64,000 nt of DNA, from positions 1 to 64,000 of the forward strand of contig JAJDEF010000043.1 of NCBI GenBank assembly GCA_029259945.1, in the 5' to 3' direction. The notes under the pieces are model-generated. The model saw only the letters and a program-made list of their open reading frames with translations, made no database searches and was not told the DNA's origin. Positions 38,104 through 47,353 of the stretch are shown here, piece by piece. Numbering within the stretch: the first letter of the stretch is position 1; each line of letters begins with the position of its first letter. A program made the translations under genes and the position numbers. The DNA is from Planctomycetota bacterium. GTDB lineage: Bacteria > Planctomycetota > Planctomycetia > Pirellulales > Lacipirellulaceae.

Positions 38104-38454
38104 ATGTCCGATGAGTGCTCTCAAGCGACTGCCAAGATACATCCGGCGACACGGGAAATTCTGCCCGACGACCCTATGGAAATGCATGGCTTTGAAGTGC
38201 CAGGCGATCCCAACCTAATGCTGCGGCTGCTGGTCGAAGAGTACGCTCGCATTGGATGGGGAGCCGAAGAAATATTGCAGTTGGCCCGTGATCCCAATTA
38301 CCAGGCCTTTCACGGTCTGTTGCAGTTCTTTGGTGAGGAGAAGTTGTCGTCACAAATCGAGAAAATTTTGGCCCGGTGTGGAGTCATGCGCGTGACGGCG
38401 AAGGAAACCGTACCGATTTCGGAGCGTTTGCTGCAAATTGAAACACCGGAATGA
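38104..38454 (+). CDS. Small conserved-looking protein between nxrA and nxrB
   Basis: A 116-residue soluble, mostly helical protein without a signal peptide. Its core PGDPNLMLRLLVEEYARIGW, followed by LARDPNYQAFHGLLQFFGEE and ILARCGVMRV, looks like a folded domain rather than chance sequence. It lies 50 bp after the catalytic subunit and 43 bp before the Fe-S subunit, an unusual place for a gene in NXR or Nar operons. Without an export signal it is probably a cytoplasmic assembly or cofactor-insertion helper. I do not know its family. Confidence 0.75.
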   Translation: MSDECSQATAKIHPATREILPDDPMEMHGFEVPGDPNLMLRLLVEEYARIGWGAEEILQLARDPNYQAFHGLLQFFGEEKLSSQIEKILARCGVMRVTAKETVPISERLLQIETPE

Positions 38455-38497
38455 CACTTAGAGAGATGCAACCTGCCCCACGAAGGAGGGCTTCGCA

Positions 38498-39802
38498 ATG
38501 CCTAACGTTTACAACTGGCAAATCGGTCGCGAGATGAGCTACCCGCACGAGGAGCATCATCCGCGGACGCAGTTTGCGTTCGTCTTCAATGCCAACCGTT
38601 GCATCGGCTGCCAAACCTGTACCATGTCTTGTAAAAGCACCTGGACTTTTTCCAAGGGCCAGGAATTGATGTGGTGGAACAACGTAGAGTCGAAGCCCTA
38701 CGGCGGCTATCCGCAGCACTGGGACGCGAAGCTGCTCGCGATGTTGGAGGAGGCCAATCCCAGCGGACAGGTCTGGGACGCACGCAACAAAGACGCGGAA
38801 AAGAAACCCTACGGAGTCTTCGACGGCCTTACGATCTTCGAGGCTGCCAACCAAAAGCCGCGCCCGGAATACGGCGCCCAGCAAGCACTCGGATACCTCC
38901 CCAGCGACGACGAATGGCGCGCGCCCAATATCCACGAGGATACGGCGGCCGGAGATCACTTTACGAAACAGGCGAAAGACGAATACGGCGGCGATGTTGA
39001 ATTACCAGAACACAAGGTTTGGTTCTTCCATTTGGCTCGCATTTGCAATCACTGCACGTACCCAGGTTGTCTTGGCTCCTGCCCGCGTAATGCGATCTAC
39101 AAGCGTCCGGAAGATGGCGTGGTGTTAGTCGATCAGAGCCGTTGTCGCGGTTACCGGAAGTGCGTTGAAGGCTGCCCCTACAAGAAGGCAATGTATCGCC
39201 CCTCGACGCGGACAACCGAAAAGTGCATCGGTTGTTTCCCGCGATTGGAAGGCAAGGACAAAACTGTCAGTCCGACAGGTGCTCCAGCGGAAACACGATG
39301 CATGGCCGCCTGCGTTGGCAAGATCCGTTTGCAAGGCTTGCTGAGCATCGAAGAAGATGGAACATGGATCGACGACCCGCAGAACCCACTTTACTACTTA
39401 ATCCGCCAGCGCCAGATCGCTTTGCCCCTCTACCCACAGTTCGGAACCGAGCCCAACGGGTTCTACATCCCACCGCGGTGGGTACCGCGCAGCTATCTGG
39501 TGCAAATGTTCGGCCCGGGCGTCGACCATGCCATCGAACAATACAGTTGTCCCGACCGGGAACTGCTGGCGGTGCTGCAGCTATTCCGCGCGAATCAGCA
39601 AATCATCTTCCGTTTCGAGATTGAAGAAGGCCCTAAGGTCGGAGAAATTGAAGTGACCATGCCTGATGGTTCCAGTAAGACGCAGGAATTGTTCAACGAC
39701 ACAGCCATTGGCTTCAACAAACTTGGTGAGGAGGTTGTCCGCGTCACCGTCGAAGAACCGACTTTTGAGCGGCCGGCAGACATGCACGTAAACTCGATTT
39801 GA
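38498..39802 (+). CDS. nxrB: NXR/Nar-type iron-sulfur beta subunit
   Basis: A 434-residue four-cluster ferredoxin subunit. Cysteine groups are C35-C38-C41-C45 (RCIGCQTCTMSCKSTW), CNHCTYPGCLGSCP, CRGYRKCVEGCPYKK, and CIGC...RCMAACVGK. In the third group a Tyr replaces one Cys. The same position is Trp in NarH, where it gives a 3Fe-4S cluster. It carries electrons from the molybdenum subunit to the heme subunit. It has no signal and should be exported as a complex with the Tat-bearing NxrA. The ATG is preceded by a strong AAGGAGGG. Confidence 0.92.
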   Translation: MPNVYNWQIGREMSYPHEEHHPRTQFAFVFNANRCIGCQTCTMSCKSTWTFSKGQELMWWNNVESKPYGGYPQHWDAKLLAMLEEANPSGQVWDARNKDAEKKPYGVFDGLTIFEAANQKPRPEYGAQQALGYLPSDDEWRAPNIHEDTAAGDHFTKQAKDEYGGDVELPEHKVWFFHLARICNHCTYPGCLGSCPRNAIYKRPEDGVVLVDQSRCRGYRKCVEGCPYKKAMYRPSTRTTEKCIGCFPRLEGKDKTVSPTGAPAETRCMAACVGKIRLQGLLSIEEDGTWIDDPQNPLYYLIRQRQIALPLYPQFGTEPNGFYIPPRWVPRSYLVQMFGPGVDHAIEQYSCPDRELLAVLQLFRANQQIIFRFEIEEGPKVGEIEVTMPDGSSKTQELFNDTAIGFNKLGEEVVRVTVEEPTFERPADMHVNSI

Positions 39803-39869
39803 GCACGTAGTAATCAGCCAGCATCCGAATGGTCGGCTTCTTGATTATTATCGAACCAAAAGACTCACT

Positions 39870-40661
39870 ATGACCGAAACTAATATTGAAACGACTTGTG
39901 ACCCCGCAGCCCTGATGGCTCGTCAGACGCTCTATCGTTTTGCCGCCTTGACGCTGCTAGACCCTAAGGCAAATTCTTGGGAACAACTCGATGAACTGCG
40001 TGAGGACGCGCTCTATTCCGAAGCGGCGGACATCATCCGCAACTTGCCCGGAACCAAACCGAAAAAGTTGGGGCTCGGCGAACGTCTGCTTTCCGAACTT
40101 GACCCATCGCGAGTGCTGGCACGGCTTCCAGGTTCTCGCCAGGAATTCAACGAAAAGTATGAGAGCACATTTGGGCTGCTGGTCTCGAATGCTTGCCCGC
40201 CTTACGAAACGGAATACATCAACAGCAAATATGCGTTTCAGCGTAGCAACACATTAGCCGACGTCAGCGGCTTTTACCGCGCCTTTGGCCTGACGACGTC
40301 CACAACACATCCCGAACGCCCCGACCACATCGTCCAAGAGCTGGAGTTTATGGCCTTTCTCATTGGTCTGGAGCGGCAGGCTGTCGACGGTGATGAGAAA
40401 GTTCGCCAAGCGCGACTCGATGTTTGTCGCGACGCCCAAACACGATTTCTGCGCGAGCACCTTTCATGGTGGGCGCCCGCCTTCGCTAAGCTGCTTTCTC
40501 ACGAAGACCCAGGCGGCTTCTATGACCAAGCTGGCGTTTTCCTCGCGGCGCTCATCCCTGTAGAACGGGCATTGCTCCGCGTCGAGTCCACCGGGCTGCA
40601 TGCCGAGCCGAGCCCGCTGGAACGCCCAGAAGCCTGCGACGGATGCGAGTTGGTCAGCTGA
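39870..40661 (+). CDS. TorD/NarJ-family molybdoenzyme chaperone
   Basis: A 263-residue all-helical protein of the TorD/DmsD/NarJ group. The signature region NACPPYETEY and RPDHIVQELEFMAFL is present. These chaperones hold the apo-catalytic subunit, aid molybdenum cofactor insertion and control Tat export. Two cysteines near the C-terminus (EACDGCELVS) are unexplained. It closes the operon 67 bp after the beta subunit and 10 bp before the repeat region at 40672 that ends the module. Confidence 0.85.
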   Translation: MTETNIETTCDPAALMARQTLYRFAALTLLDPKANSWEQLDELREDALYSEAADIIRNLPGTKPKKLGLGERLLSELDPSRVLARLPGSRQEFNEKYESTFGLLVSNACPPYETEYINSKYAFQRSNTLADVSGFYRAFGLTTSTTHPERPDHIVQELEFMAFLIGLERQAVDGDEKVRQARLDVCRDAQTRFLREHLSWWAPAFAKLLSHEDPGGFYDQAGVFLAALIPVERALLRVESTGLHAEPSPLERPEACDGCELVS

Positions 40662-40671
40662 CAAATCCATA

Positions 40672-40827
40672 CTGGCGGTGGCAACGTAAGCCAAACATGG
40701 CTACAATGTGTTTCCCACGTTAACTGAGCCTATCCACTGCGAGACCAACGACTTTCAACGCAACCGCAACACGTTTCCAAGACGCTTCCCACGTTGAAAA
40801 ACGGATTCAAAATCCAGTGACCGCAAG
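40672..40827 (+). repeat. Diverged att-type repeat, copy D (core 40802-40827)
   Basis: The core is identical to copies A-C. The 130 bp before it aligns with the A and C spacer (GGCTACAATG, CCCACGTTAA, GACTTTCAACGCAA, TTCCCACGTTGAAA) but is more diverged. Just after the chaperone stop, the frame ATA-CTG-GCG-GTG-GCA-ACG-TAA matches the position of the recombinase tail ILGATLPI. This repeat closes the nitrite-oxidoreductase-like module. Confidence 0.75.
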
Positions 40828-40885
40828 GGGATTGCCGAGACCGGTAGCCCGAGCGTCTTGCTAGGTGTAAAGGATCTAGGCCATA

Positions 40886-42280
40886 TTACTTTGTCCCTGT
40901 CTCATCTTCTGGTTTTTCGATCCTTACCATCAGCCATTGCTGTGTTTGGCCATCTTCAAAGTGGACGAGCACGCTGGTTTCGTTTTGTGTAAGATTCGAA
41001 ATGCCGGTTTCTAGAATTGGCGTATTCTTGCCTACGATCGTCCAAGCAGCTCGTTGGCTCTCTTGATCGACCATCCCCTCGACCGACTGTGTTTGATCAG
41101 TCGTCTTGTTCTGGTACGTACCGGCAATGATGCCTTCCTTGCTAATAGCCAGTTGAATGAACATGTTGGGAACGGCGTCAGATTCGGAGTCCCGAGTAAG
41201 AGCAAAAACTCCTAGTGGAAGCCAGTCCATCTCGTCAGGGTTCTCAACTTCTGGAACTGTGGTCACGATTTCCTCGGCTTGGGCGGCGTATTCCTCCGCA
41301 GGAATCTCTTCGCCGTCTGCGTAGACAGTATCGCCTTCATAATAAACGTTGCCACCAGACCCATAGTCGTACGTCGCCGCGTTTCCCCAGTTCCATGGCA
41401 TGAAGGCTGAAACTGTGGAGAACGAGGCCCAGGTCCAAAACACGGGATTCTGATGAAAACGATAGTGCGCCTGCGGATTGTTTGACCAGAAGTCGTCAAA
41501 CAGGTGATCGTGATCGTAATGGTCGTGCAGTCCATCACGGATGTGGTCTGCATGTTCGCCAAGTTGCTGCTGCCTGACGGTGCGACGCTCTCCACGACCA
41601 TCCGCCAAACTCGACCGCAAGTCCCCGCGATTTTCAACGCGTACGGACTGACGGTCCCCGCGTCCTGAGACGCGCTCCTGGCGATTGCCTGACGCGAAAT
41701 CTCGATTCTCACCACGACTATCTCGAACCCCTGACCGAGTGTCTGTCCGCTGACTAATGCTGTCAGCTCGATTGCCGGCGACTGTTCCTCTTGAAGCGGG
41801 GGTTCCCGAAGAGCTATGAAAGAAATCGTTAATCGCTGAATTTCCACCCGCATGGCGTGCTCCGGCTGCTACACCTGCAGCAGCAGCCCCGCCCGATAGA
41901 TTCAAGAAACCCTGCAACTGGGCCTGACTAGCATGGCCGCCCTGTCGGATGCCTCCTGTAGGACGCCCAGCAGCTCGCGCACCAGTTGCTCGACCACTGG
42001 GACTAGCGGGCCGTGCCGTGCGGCCAGCGCTCGGCGCTCTGGATCGCGAAGCACTCGGTCTCGACTGGTGACTCATTGTTGGCGAACGACTGGGAGCAGG
42101 CCTGGAGTAGCCTCCGCTTCTACCGCCACCGGAGTACGACCGACCACCGCCACCGCCAGAATATGACCGGCCACCGCCGCCACGTCCGCCACCTCCACGG
42201 CCACCACGAGCCATGGCATCATTAAGCGGTAAAGCAAAAATTGCCCAACCAACAACCAGGAGTTTTATGTATTGGTTCAT
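40886..42280 (-). CDS. Exported Gly/Arg/Ser-rich protein
   Basis: A 464-residue protein with an N-terminal signal (IKLLVVGWAIFALPLNDAMA), then about 75 residues of GGGRGGGGR and SYSGGGG repeats, and a Ser/Arg/Pro-rich stretch. A middle region has AQLQGFLNLSGG and HADHIRDGLHDHYDHDHLF. The C-terminal domain of about 130 residues (MDWLPLGVFALTRDSE to the end) looks globular. Proteins of this plan are common in planctomycetes, and I know no function. I start at MNQYIK rather than four codons earlier because GGAAA precedes that ATG. It lies just right of the last att-type repeat and probably belongs to the older chromosome. Confidence 0.75.
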   Translation of the reverse strand: MNQYIKLLVVGWAIFALPLNDAMARGGRGGGGRGGGGRSYSGGGGGRSYSGGGRSGGYSRPAPSRSPTMSHQSRPSASRSRAPSAGRTARPASPSGRATGARAAGRPTGGIRQGGHASQAQLQGFLNLSGGAAAAGVAAGARHAGGNSAINDFFHSSSGTPASRGTVAGNRADSISQRTDTRSGVRDSRGENRDFASGNRQERVSGRGDRQSVRVENRGDLRSSLADGRGERRTVRQQQLGEHADHIRDGLHDHYDHDHLFDDFWSNNPQAHYRFHQNPVFWTWASFSTVSAFMPWNWGNAATYDYGSGGNVYYEGDTVYADGEEIPAEEYAAQAEEIVTTVPEVENPDEMDWLPLGVFALTRDSESDAVPNMFIQLAISKEGIIAGTYQNKTTDQTQSVEGMVDQESQRAAWTIVGKNTPILETGISNLTQNETSVLVHFEDGQTQQWLMVRIEKPEDETGTK

Positions 42281-42361
42281 TGCTATTTCCATTCTTAGTG
42301 AAACATTATTTTACTTTGTGATCGCGATTAGCTAACTCATGGCAAGTTTGAACGATTCTCA

Positions 42362-43264
42362 TCATTCGGGCACAGCAACGCGGGTCACTTGAACCTCGTC
42401 GATATCTGGCAGGATGGTGCCATCGACTTCACGGCCGGTCGATTGCCAGCCAAAGGTATTGTTATTCACTAGGGTCATGATGTTGATCGACGAGCCCTTG
42501 CGGCCGTCAGGTAATGTGGAGTTGGATTCCACAATCCATCGGTCGTTCTTTTGTGTCCATGCTCCCTCGGCAAAGCCACCCTCGGAGTCGAAGGCCCAGG
42601 AACGTATTTTTCCTAATACCGGATCCCATCCGATAATTTGTATTCCCGACGTGTTGATACGATCCTCGACAACAACCTTGAAGGCACGGATAATGAAATT
42701 GTTGTTACGGGACCATTGGCAAGTCGTTTCGATCTGATTGCTCTCCTCGGAATCCAACCACGTGCCAATCATCCATTCCAGATCTTTCAACTGGTCGTAA
42801 TGAGACTGGACGACGGAGATATCTTCCTCGGTGACGCGATCCAACAGCCACTTGCCGCCCTGTTTCACATGGATCGCCGTGTAGCTGCTCTCCTCAGGCT
42901 CTCCATCGGACGAAATCAGCGTGGCAATACCGTTCTCAACGGCAACACCAGGGGAAATGAATCGAATTGATTCAGTGTCAACCGCTAACTTGGTTTCCTT
43001 TAGCGCAGCGAGGATGGTTTCAAACTCTTTCGCGATCGCTTCGCGGCCTTCGACCTGACTATTGGTGAGCGGATTGATGTAGATCGCCTCAGGCGCCCAG
43101 TGCGCGGCTAGCGATTTTGCATCACGAGCGTTGAACGCAGCCGTGTACGATTCGACCGCCTTTTCAATCGCCGCCCTATCCGCCGCTTGGTCGGCTGCGA
43201 ATGTTGTTTGCAATCCGTATGTAGCAGTGATGCAAACGACCAGGATGCCAATGTTGTATTTCAT
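42362..43264 (-). CDS. Exported SnoaL/DUF4440-type protein
   Basis: A 300-residue protein with a signal peptide (ILVVCITATYGLQTTFAA). Residues 25-150 form a SnoaL-like/DUF4440 domain: VESYTAAFNARDAKSLAAHW, ISPGVAVENGIATL and KQGGKWLLDRV are characteristic. A second domain from 160 (LEWMIGTWLDSEESNQ, then IIGWDPVLGKIRSWAFDSEG) resembles lipocalin-like or DUF1579 folds. The function is unknown. Such pairs are frequent exported proteins in planctomycetes. It may form a unit with the neighbouring Gly-rich gene (81 bp gap). Confidence 0.75.
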   Translation of the reverse strand: MKYNIGILVVCITATYGLQTTFAADQAADRAAIEKAVESYTAAFNARDAKSLAAHWAPEAIYINPLTNSQVEGREAIAKEFETILAALKETKLAVDTESIRFISPGVAVENGIATLISSDGEPEESSYTAIHVKQGGKWLLDRVTEEDISVVQSHYDQLKDLEWMIGTWLDSEESNQIETTCQWSRNNNFIIRAFKVVVEDRINTSGIQIIGWDPVLGKIRSWAFDSEGGFAEGAWTQKNDRWIVESNSTLPDGRKGSSINIMTLVNNNTFGWQSTGREVDGTILPDIDEVQVTRVAVPE

Positions 43265-43663
43265 CGCATGTATCTCCTCTATCGAATATCTGCGTTTGTA
43301 AAAGTGTGCTGAAATTGAGTGTGCCGATACGGGTCTTTACCGTATCCAGAGTCATGCATCTTGCCAGGGATTTTGTGTCGAGCTCTGCGTCGATTTCTGC
43401 ACAAAAACCAAGACGGGCAACCAGGCATTGTAACTCAAGTCAAGCCGTCTACCACCTACCCTAAAACCCAGTGAAGTAGAGCGATCAGCTCTGACTTTTC
43501 TAAGCCAGGGGCTAGGAAAGTACGCTCGGAGAAACTCCGCTGGGCTGCTAGAGCAGAGAAACGGAATGACCAGCGACAGCAGTCCCGTGAGTAACTCAGC
43601 GGGATGGGTCAAGAATCACGGATGAATGCGTGGGCAGCACCCTCCGGCAGAAGAATACAGACA
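43265..43663. other. Intergenic with one hairpin
   Basis: About 400 bp with no gene. GATACGG (43326-43332) and CCGTATC (43340-43346) form a perfect 7-bp stem without a T-run, a possible weak terminator or regulator site. A minus-strand open frame at 43352-43612 has no protein-like features. Confidence 0.4.
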
Positions 43664-44749
43664 TCAGCTCAAGTTGGTCGATTCTTCGACGTTTGAGTTG
43701 GCCGGTTCTGCAAGGTAGTTTCCCCAACCGACGACGACGGTGGAGATGATTAGAACCACAATACCAGCCCAGACCATGGAAGTGGTGGCCCGTCGCACGC
43801 CGCGCCACTCATGCAACCACAATCCCCATAAGGTGCCGAAGATGATGATAAAGGCCATGTGGATAGTCCAACTCGAAAAGTCATACTGGCCCATGCGCGT
43901 TGTGCCCATGCCGTAGAACATGAACTGGAGATACCAAGTGACTCCTCCCAATGCACACCACCAATAGTTGGCCAGTTGGCTGCCCTCATTGTTGCGGACA
44001 TAATTCCGAATGGTGCCGTTGCGAATATTGAGATAACCACACCAGATAAAATTGGTGGTCAAACCGCCAGCAAAGGCCACGATGAATACTGGCAAGTTGC
44101 TCCAAAGACTCTCCGTGCCGTGCGCGATCGCGGCGTCGGCGATTGGCTTGCCTGCAGCAATCGCAAATGCCATACAAGCGCTCATCACTCCCGCAACGAT
44201 GGCGACCAGTACCCCTTTGACGAACGAGAACTCGCTCACAGTTTCCTGTTTTTGTTCCTCGGAAAGTTCTTTTTCTTTGCGTATTCCGGCCATCCCACAG
44301 ATGGCAATACCGACTAGGCAAATCGCGACCCCTGCCAAAGTTGCAATGCCAGATTGAGTAGCGAGAAGGCTAGAAAGTTGGCCATCGACAACCGGCGGGG
44401 CCAGAGTTCCGAAAGCGGCGCAGAAACCTAATGCAATCGCGACGCCCAGAGAAATACCCAAATAGCGCATCGTCAAACCATACATGAGCCCGCCGATACC
44501 CCAGAGCGCTCCGTAGAAATAGCATCGCAGGATAACCTCACTCGGCACAGACTGCAGCACCTCCAGGAGATCTGGAACCTTGAGGCTCGCGACGACCCAT
44601 GGCGCAATCAGCCAAGCCACGACTCCGAGCATGAGCCAATACGTTTCCCAGGCCCAACCGCGGACGCGTTTGCAAGGGATATAGAAACTGGCGGCAGCTA
44701 GGCCGCCGACTGCGTGCAAAAACACGCCAAGCATCGGATTCGCTTCCAT
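43664..44749 (-). CDS. rhaT: L-rhamnose permease RhaT
   Basis: A 361-residue inner-membrane protein with ten hydrophobic segments. It matches RhaT, the L-rhamnose/proton symporter of the DMT superfamily: GLAAASFYIPCKRVRGWAWE, GALWGIGGLMYGLTMRYLG, GVTWYLQFMFYGMG and TIHMAFIIIFGTLWG correspond to E. coli segments. AAGGAA precedes the ATG. It is the last gene of the leftward operon, 112 bp after the mutarotase. In this setting its natural cargo might be a methylated rhamnose, which the sequence cannot show. Confidence 0.88.
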   Translation of the reverse strand: MEANPMLGVFLHAVGGLAAASFYIPCKRVRGWAWETYWLMLGVVAWLIAPWVVASLKVPDLLEVLQSVPSEVILRCYFYGALWGIGGLMYGLTMRYLGISLGVAIALGFCAAFGTLAPPVVDGQLSSLLATQSGIATLAGVAICLVGIAICGMAGIRKEKELSEEQKQETVSEFSFVKGVLVAIVAGVMSACMAFAIAAGKPIADAAIAHGTESLWSNLPVFIVAFAGGLTTNFIWCGYLNIRNGTIRNYVRNNEGSQLANYWWCALGGVTWYLQFMFYGMGTTRMGQYDFSSWTIHMAFIIIFGTLWGLWLHEWRGVRRATTSMVWAGIVVLIISTVVVGWGNYLAEPANSNVEESTNLS

Positions 44750-44861
44750 CGATTTTCCTTAATTTGTCTAGAACCGATCTCAAAACTCTAAAAAAAGCAT
44801 CGCACAGTCGAAGTGTTGCTCGGTCTTTCGGATCGTGACTCGCGCGATTTCGCAGCTCACC

Positions 44862-45176
44862 TCAATCCAAGTGATACATTTCTTGCAGTGGCGTACAGAT
44901 GGGATCCCCCGAGGAGTCCATCAACACAATGTCCGACATATATTCGCACCACTTTTTCACAAGCGGATTCTGGGAAAGCTCGGCGGTGGTATGCTCTGCA
45001 GAAAGTTTCTGAACGGCAAATAATTCCAACGACTCCTCATCCAAGAAAATAGTGTAGTCCGAAATTCCCGACGCGCAAAGCAGCTCGTTGAGTTCTGGCC
45101 ATATCTCGTCGTGACGGCGTTTGTACTCAGCGGCCGTCCCCTCGTGGATTTTCATTTTGAAAGCGACACGTTTCAT
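44862..45176 (-). CDS. rhaM: L-rhamnose mutarotase
   Basis: A 104-residue protein, the normal length of RhaM (YiiL), which interconverts alpha and beta L-rhamnose. MKRVAFKMKIHEGTAAEYK, RHDEIWPELNELL, DYTIFLDEES and PLVKKWCEYMSDIV match the family, including His and Tyr positions used in catalysis. It begins in an ATGA overlap with the upstream glycosidase gene, so the two are translated together. It is the clearest evidence that this operon handles L-rhamnose or a close derivative. Confidence 0.9.
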   Translation of the reverse strand: MKRVAFKMKIHEGTAAEYKRRHDEIWPELNELLCASGISDYTIFLDEESLELFAVQKLSAEHTTAELSQNPLVKKWCEYMSDIVLMDSSGDPICTPLQEMYHLD

Positions 45177-47302
45177 GATGACTTGAACTTTCTTATTTCG
45201 TGGTAAGTGTTTGTTAAGTCTTCGTGTTGAGCGCCAGAGATTTCACCGTCGGCATGGCGAACAATGAACAAGAGCGGATGGGCCGACCATGCGTGACATT
45301 GCGACCCATCCGGGAAATCGACCTCCCAGTTTTCCCAGGTTGTCCGTGCATCTTGCTCTAGCCATACAGTCCAACGATGTTTAACGATTCTGAGAATGTC
45401 GTCCGCTTGACCTAGCTGCTCAAGAGCCATGAATAGGTAGTAGTGCATGTAAGGGCTCATCAGTACCAAAGCGTTATCTCGCTCGTCCAAACTGCGAGCA
45501 ACCGCTTCTCGTAAGAGCCGGAGTGATTCATCCCCATCCACTAACTTGGTCAGCGTAAGAAAAGCCGCAGCATGTTGTGACCGACTCGTTCTTTGTAGAT
45601 CGTCGAACCACTTGTCACGATGCCAAAACGTTTGGCGAATAGCGGCAGCAAGCGATTTGGCCCACTGACTCCACTTCTGGGCGTCGTCAGAACGATCGAT
45701 TTGCGAGGCCAATGAAGAGGCAAGTTGCAGCGCATATAAATAGCGAAGGTTGTAAATACAGCTTGGATCGCTCGCCGGCAAATCAGCCCAATCGAGAAAC
45801 TGACGTCGCGAAGGCTGGGGGCGGAGTAACCCATCGGAATCTAAGTCGTCCTGAAATCGGCGCAACATGGTTGCAAGCCGGTTCCACATTTGGCGGATAA
45901 ATTCTACATCGCCAGTCAACGTCAAGTATTGCGAGAGGCCTTCAACCCAAGCAAAACTGTAGGCAAGCACCACGGTCGATTCCGATTCGTTCACGACCAC
46001 GCCAGGAATGAGCCCGTCGTTGGTGGCACCATCGGAAGCAAGCTGTAGCATGTACTTTAGCGGTCGAGGATCATTGCACAACTCTGCAACCATGGCGGCT
46101 GTGATCGCGCTGTCGCCTACCCAAACCGCCTGCTCTCTCCAAGGACAATCGACCATGCCGTCCAACGCACACGATTGCAAAGTCCGCCAACACATCGCGG
46201 CGATTCGTCGAAGTGAGCCGTCTTTGGGTGTCGCGCTGCGATTCAACTCGAGAGGATAGCGTCTTGCGCGAAACTCTACCTCGAGCGATAGAGCAGCGCG
46301 ACTCGGACCAACAACACCGATTAGCAAAAACCGCCCTCCCCGAGGCGTGAACGGTTCGTAAGTATTCTGACCTGGAGCTAACACGACCCGATCGGTCATT
46401 CTCATTTGGCAGTAAGTCGAGGGGTCAGAAAAAATCAATCGATCGTCGATCTTCTTTTCTAAGTAGCTGATGAGCACTTTCTCACCACCTTGGGCGCCTT
46501 GGAGAAGCAACCGAGCCGATCCTGCCTGACTATGCCCTAGGTCATAACAAAGCAGCAAGATGTTATCCTCTTGCACGGCGGGTAACTCCGCGCCTTGTTG
46601 CTTGACGGGTTGGGCCTCGCTAAGAAAGGCGGAACGCATTTCTTCGTGGGGATCAGCATTGGGCACGTACGGTGCGCAGCTCAAGTCAACTCTTTCGGGG
46701 TGCTCGATGGTTTCGACCAAGTTTTTAAGCGGGGCCGTTTGCATCGCCAACCAGGGGCTCTCTCCCAAGTTTGCCGAAACCGATGCCGCTTCCCACATTC
46801 GATCATTGAAACCGAGCTCGACCCAAGGTTCAAACTGGCGCAAGTCGCAAACCTCCTGGCCAGCACCGTAGATCGAAATGCGTTGAACGTCGCTCAAAAA
46901 GCAGGGGTCGATCGAAGCTGTCCATGCTGAGTCGGAAGTGAGAAGCTGCTGTTCGTCCACCTCCAATTCCAGCCACAAGCCAGATTTCCCTCGGTGGACG
47001 TAGCTATAGTGCGAATAGCCGGGCTGGTAAACGAGCACCGCAATCAAGTTATCGCCAGATCGCAGAGCGTTAGCGACCTCATGCACATCAACGCACTGGT
47101 GATGCGGGTAGCTTCGAGCGGGGCCGAAGGCGACGTAGATCCCGTTGACAAAAAGTCGATAGCGGCTGTCTGCAGAGATTCGAATTGTTGCCGAGGAAGG
47201 TTTCTCGTTCAAAAGAAAACTTCGGCGGAATCGCACGTACTGCTCTCGCGTACCCTGCGGACTCTGAGTCCATATCCAAGAGGCAGTTTGCAGCATCGTC
47301 AT
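45173..47302 (-). CDS. Alpha-L-rhamnosidase-like glycosidase (GH78 type), cytoplasmic
   Basis: A 709-residue protein with N-terminal beta-sandwich domains (SADSRYRLFVNGIYVAFGPA, typical of bacterial rhamnosidase N-domains) and an (alpha/alpha)6 barrel from about 370. The signature SCALDGMVDCPWREQAVWVG corresponds to the catalytic segment of GH78 enzymes (usually CPQRDERLGW-like), with some changes. There is no signal peptide, so it would act on imported small rhamnosides. It overlaps rhaM by four bases. The altered active-site signature means the exact linkage, or whether O-methylated rhamnose is preferred, is open. Confidence 0.8.
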   Translation of the reverse strand: MTMLQTASWIWTQSPQGTREQYVRFRRSFLLNEKPSSATIRISADSRYRLFVNGIYVAFGPARSYPHHQCVDVHEVANALRSGDNLIAVLVYQPGYSHYSYVHRGKSGLWLELEVDEQQLLTSDSAWTASIDPCFLSDVQRISIYGAGQEVCDLRQFEPWVELGFNDRMWEAASVSANLGESPWLAMQTAPLKNLVETIEHPERVDLSCAPYVPNADPHEEMRSAFLSEAQPVKQQGAELPAVQEDNILLLCYDLGHSQAGSARLLLQGAQGGEKVLISYLEKKIDDRLIFSDPSTYCQMRMTDRVVLAPGQNTYEPFTPRGGRFLLIGVVGPSRAALSLEVEFRARRYPLELNRSATPKDGSLRRIAAMCWRTLQSCALDGMVDCPWREQAVWVGDSAITAAMVAELCNDPRPLKYMLQLASDGATNDGLIPGVVVNESESTVVLAYSFAWVEGLSQYLTLTGDVEFIRQMWNRLATMLRRFQDDLDSDGLLRPQPSRRQFLDWADLPASDPSCIYNLRYLYALQLASSLASQIDRSDDAQKWSQWAKSLAAAIRQTFWHRDKWFDDLQRTSRSQHAAAFLTLTKLVDGDESLRLLREAVARSLDERDNALVLMSPYMHYYLFMALEQLGQADDILRIVKHRWTVWLEQDARTTWENWEVDFPDGSQCHAWSAHPLLFIVRHADGEISGAQHEDLTNTYHEIRKFKSS

Positions 47303-47353
47303 AGAAAGGCGAAGAGAAAGGAGATTAGGAAGAAAATCGATTGTTCAAGCGAA

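Noticed and set aside
2222..40827. CRISPR array or integron attC sites as explanation of the four repeats
   Set aside because: Copies are 9-17 kb apart with genes between them, there is no spacer regularity, and the attC core sites are not present.
43352..43612. An 86-residue minus-strand open frame
   Set aside because: Its composition is not protein-like and it has no ribosome site; probably chance.
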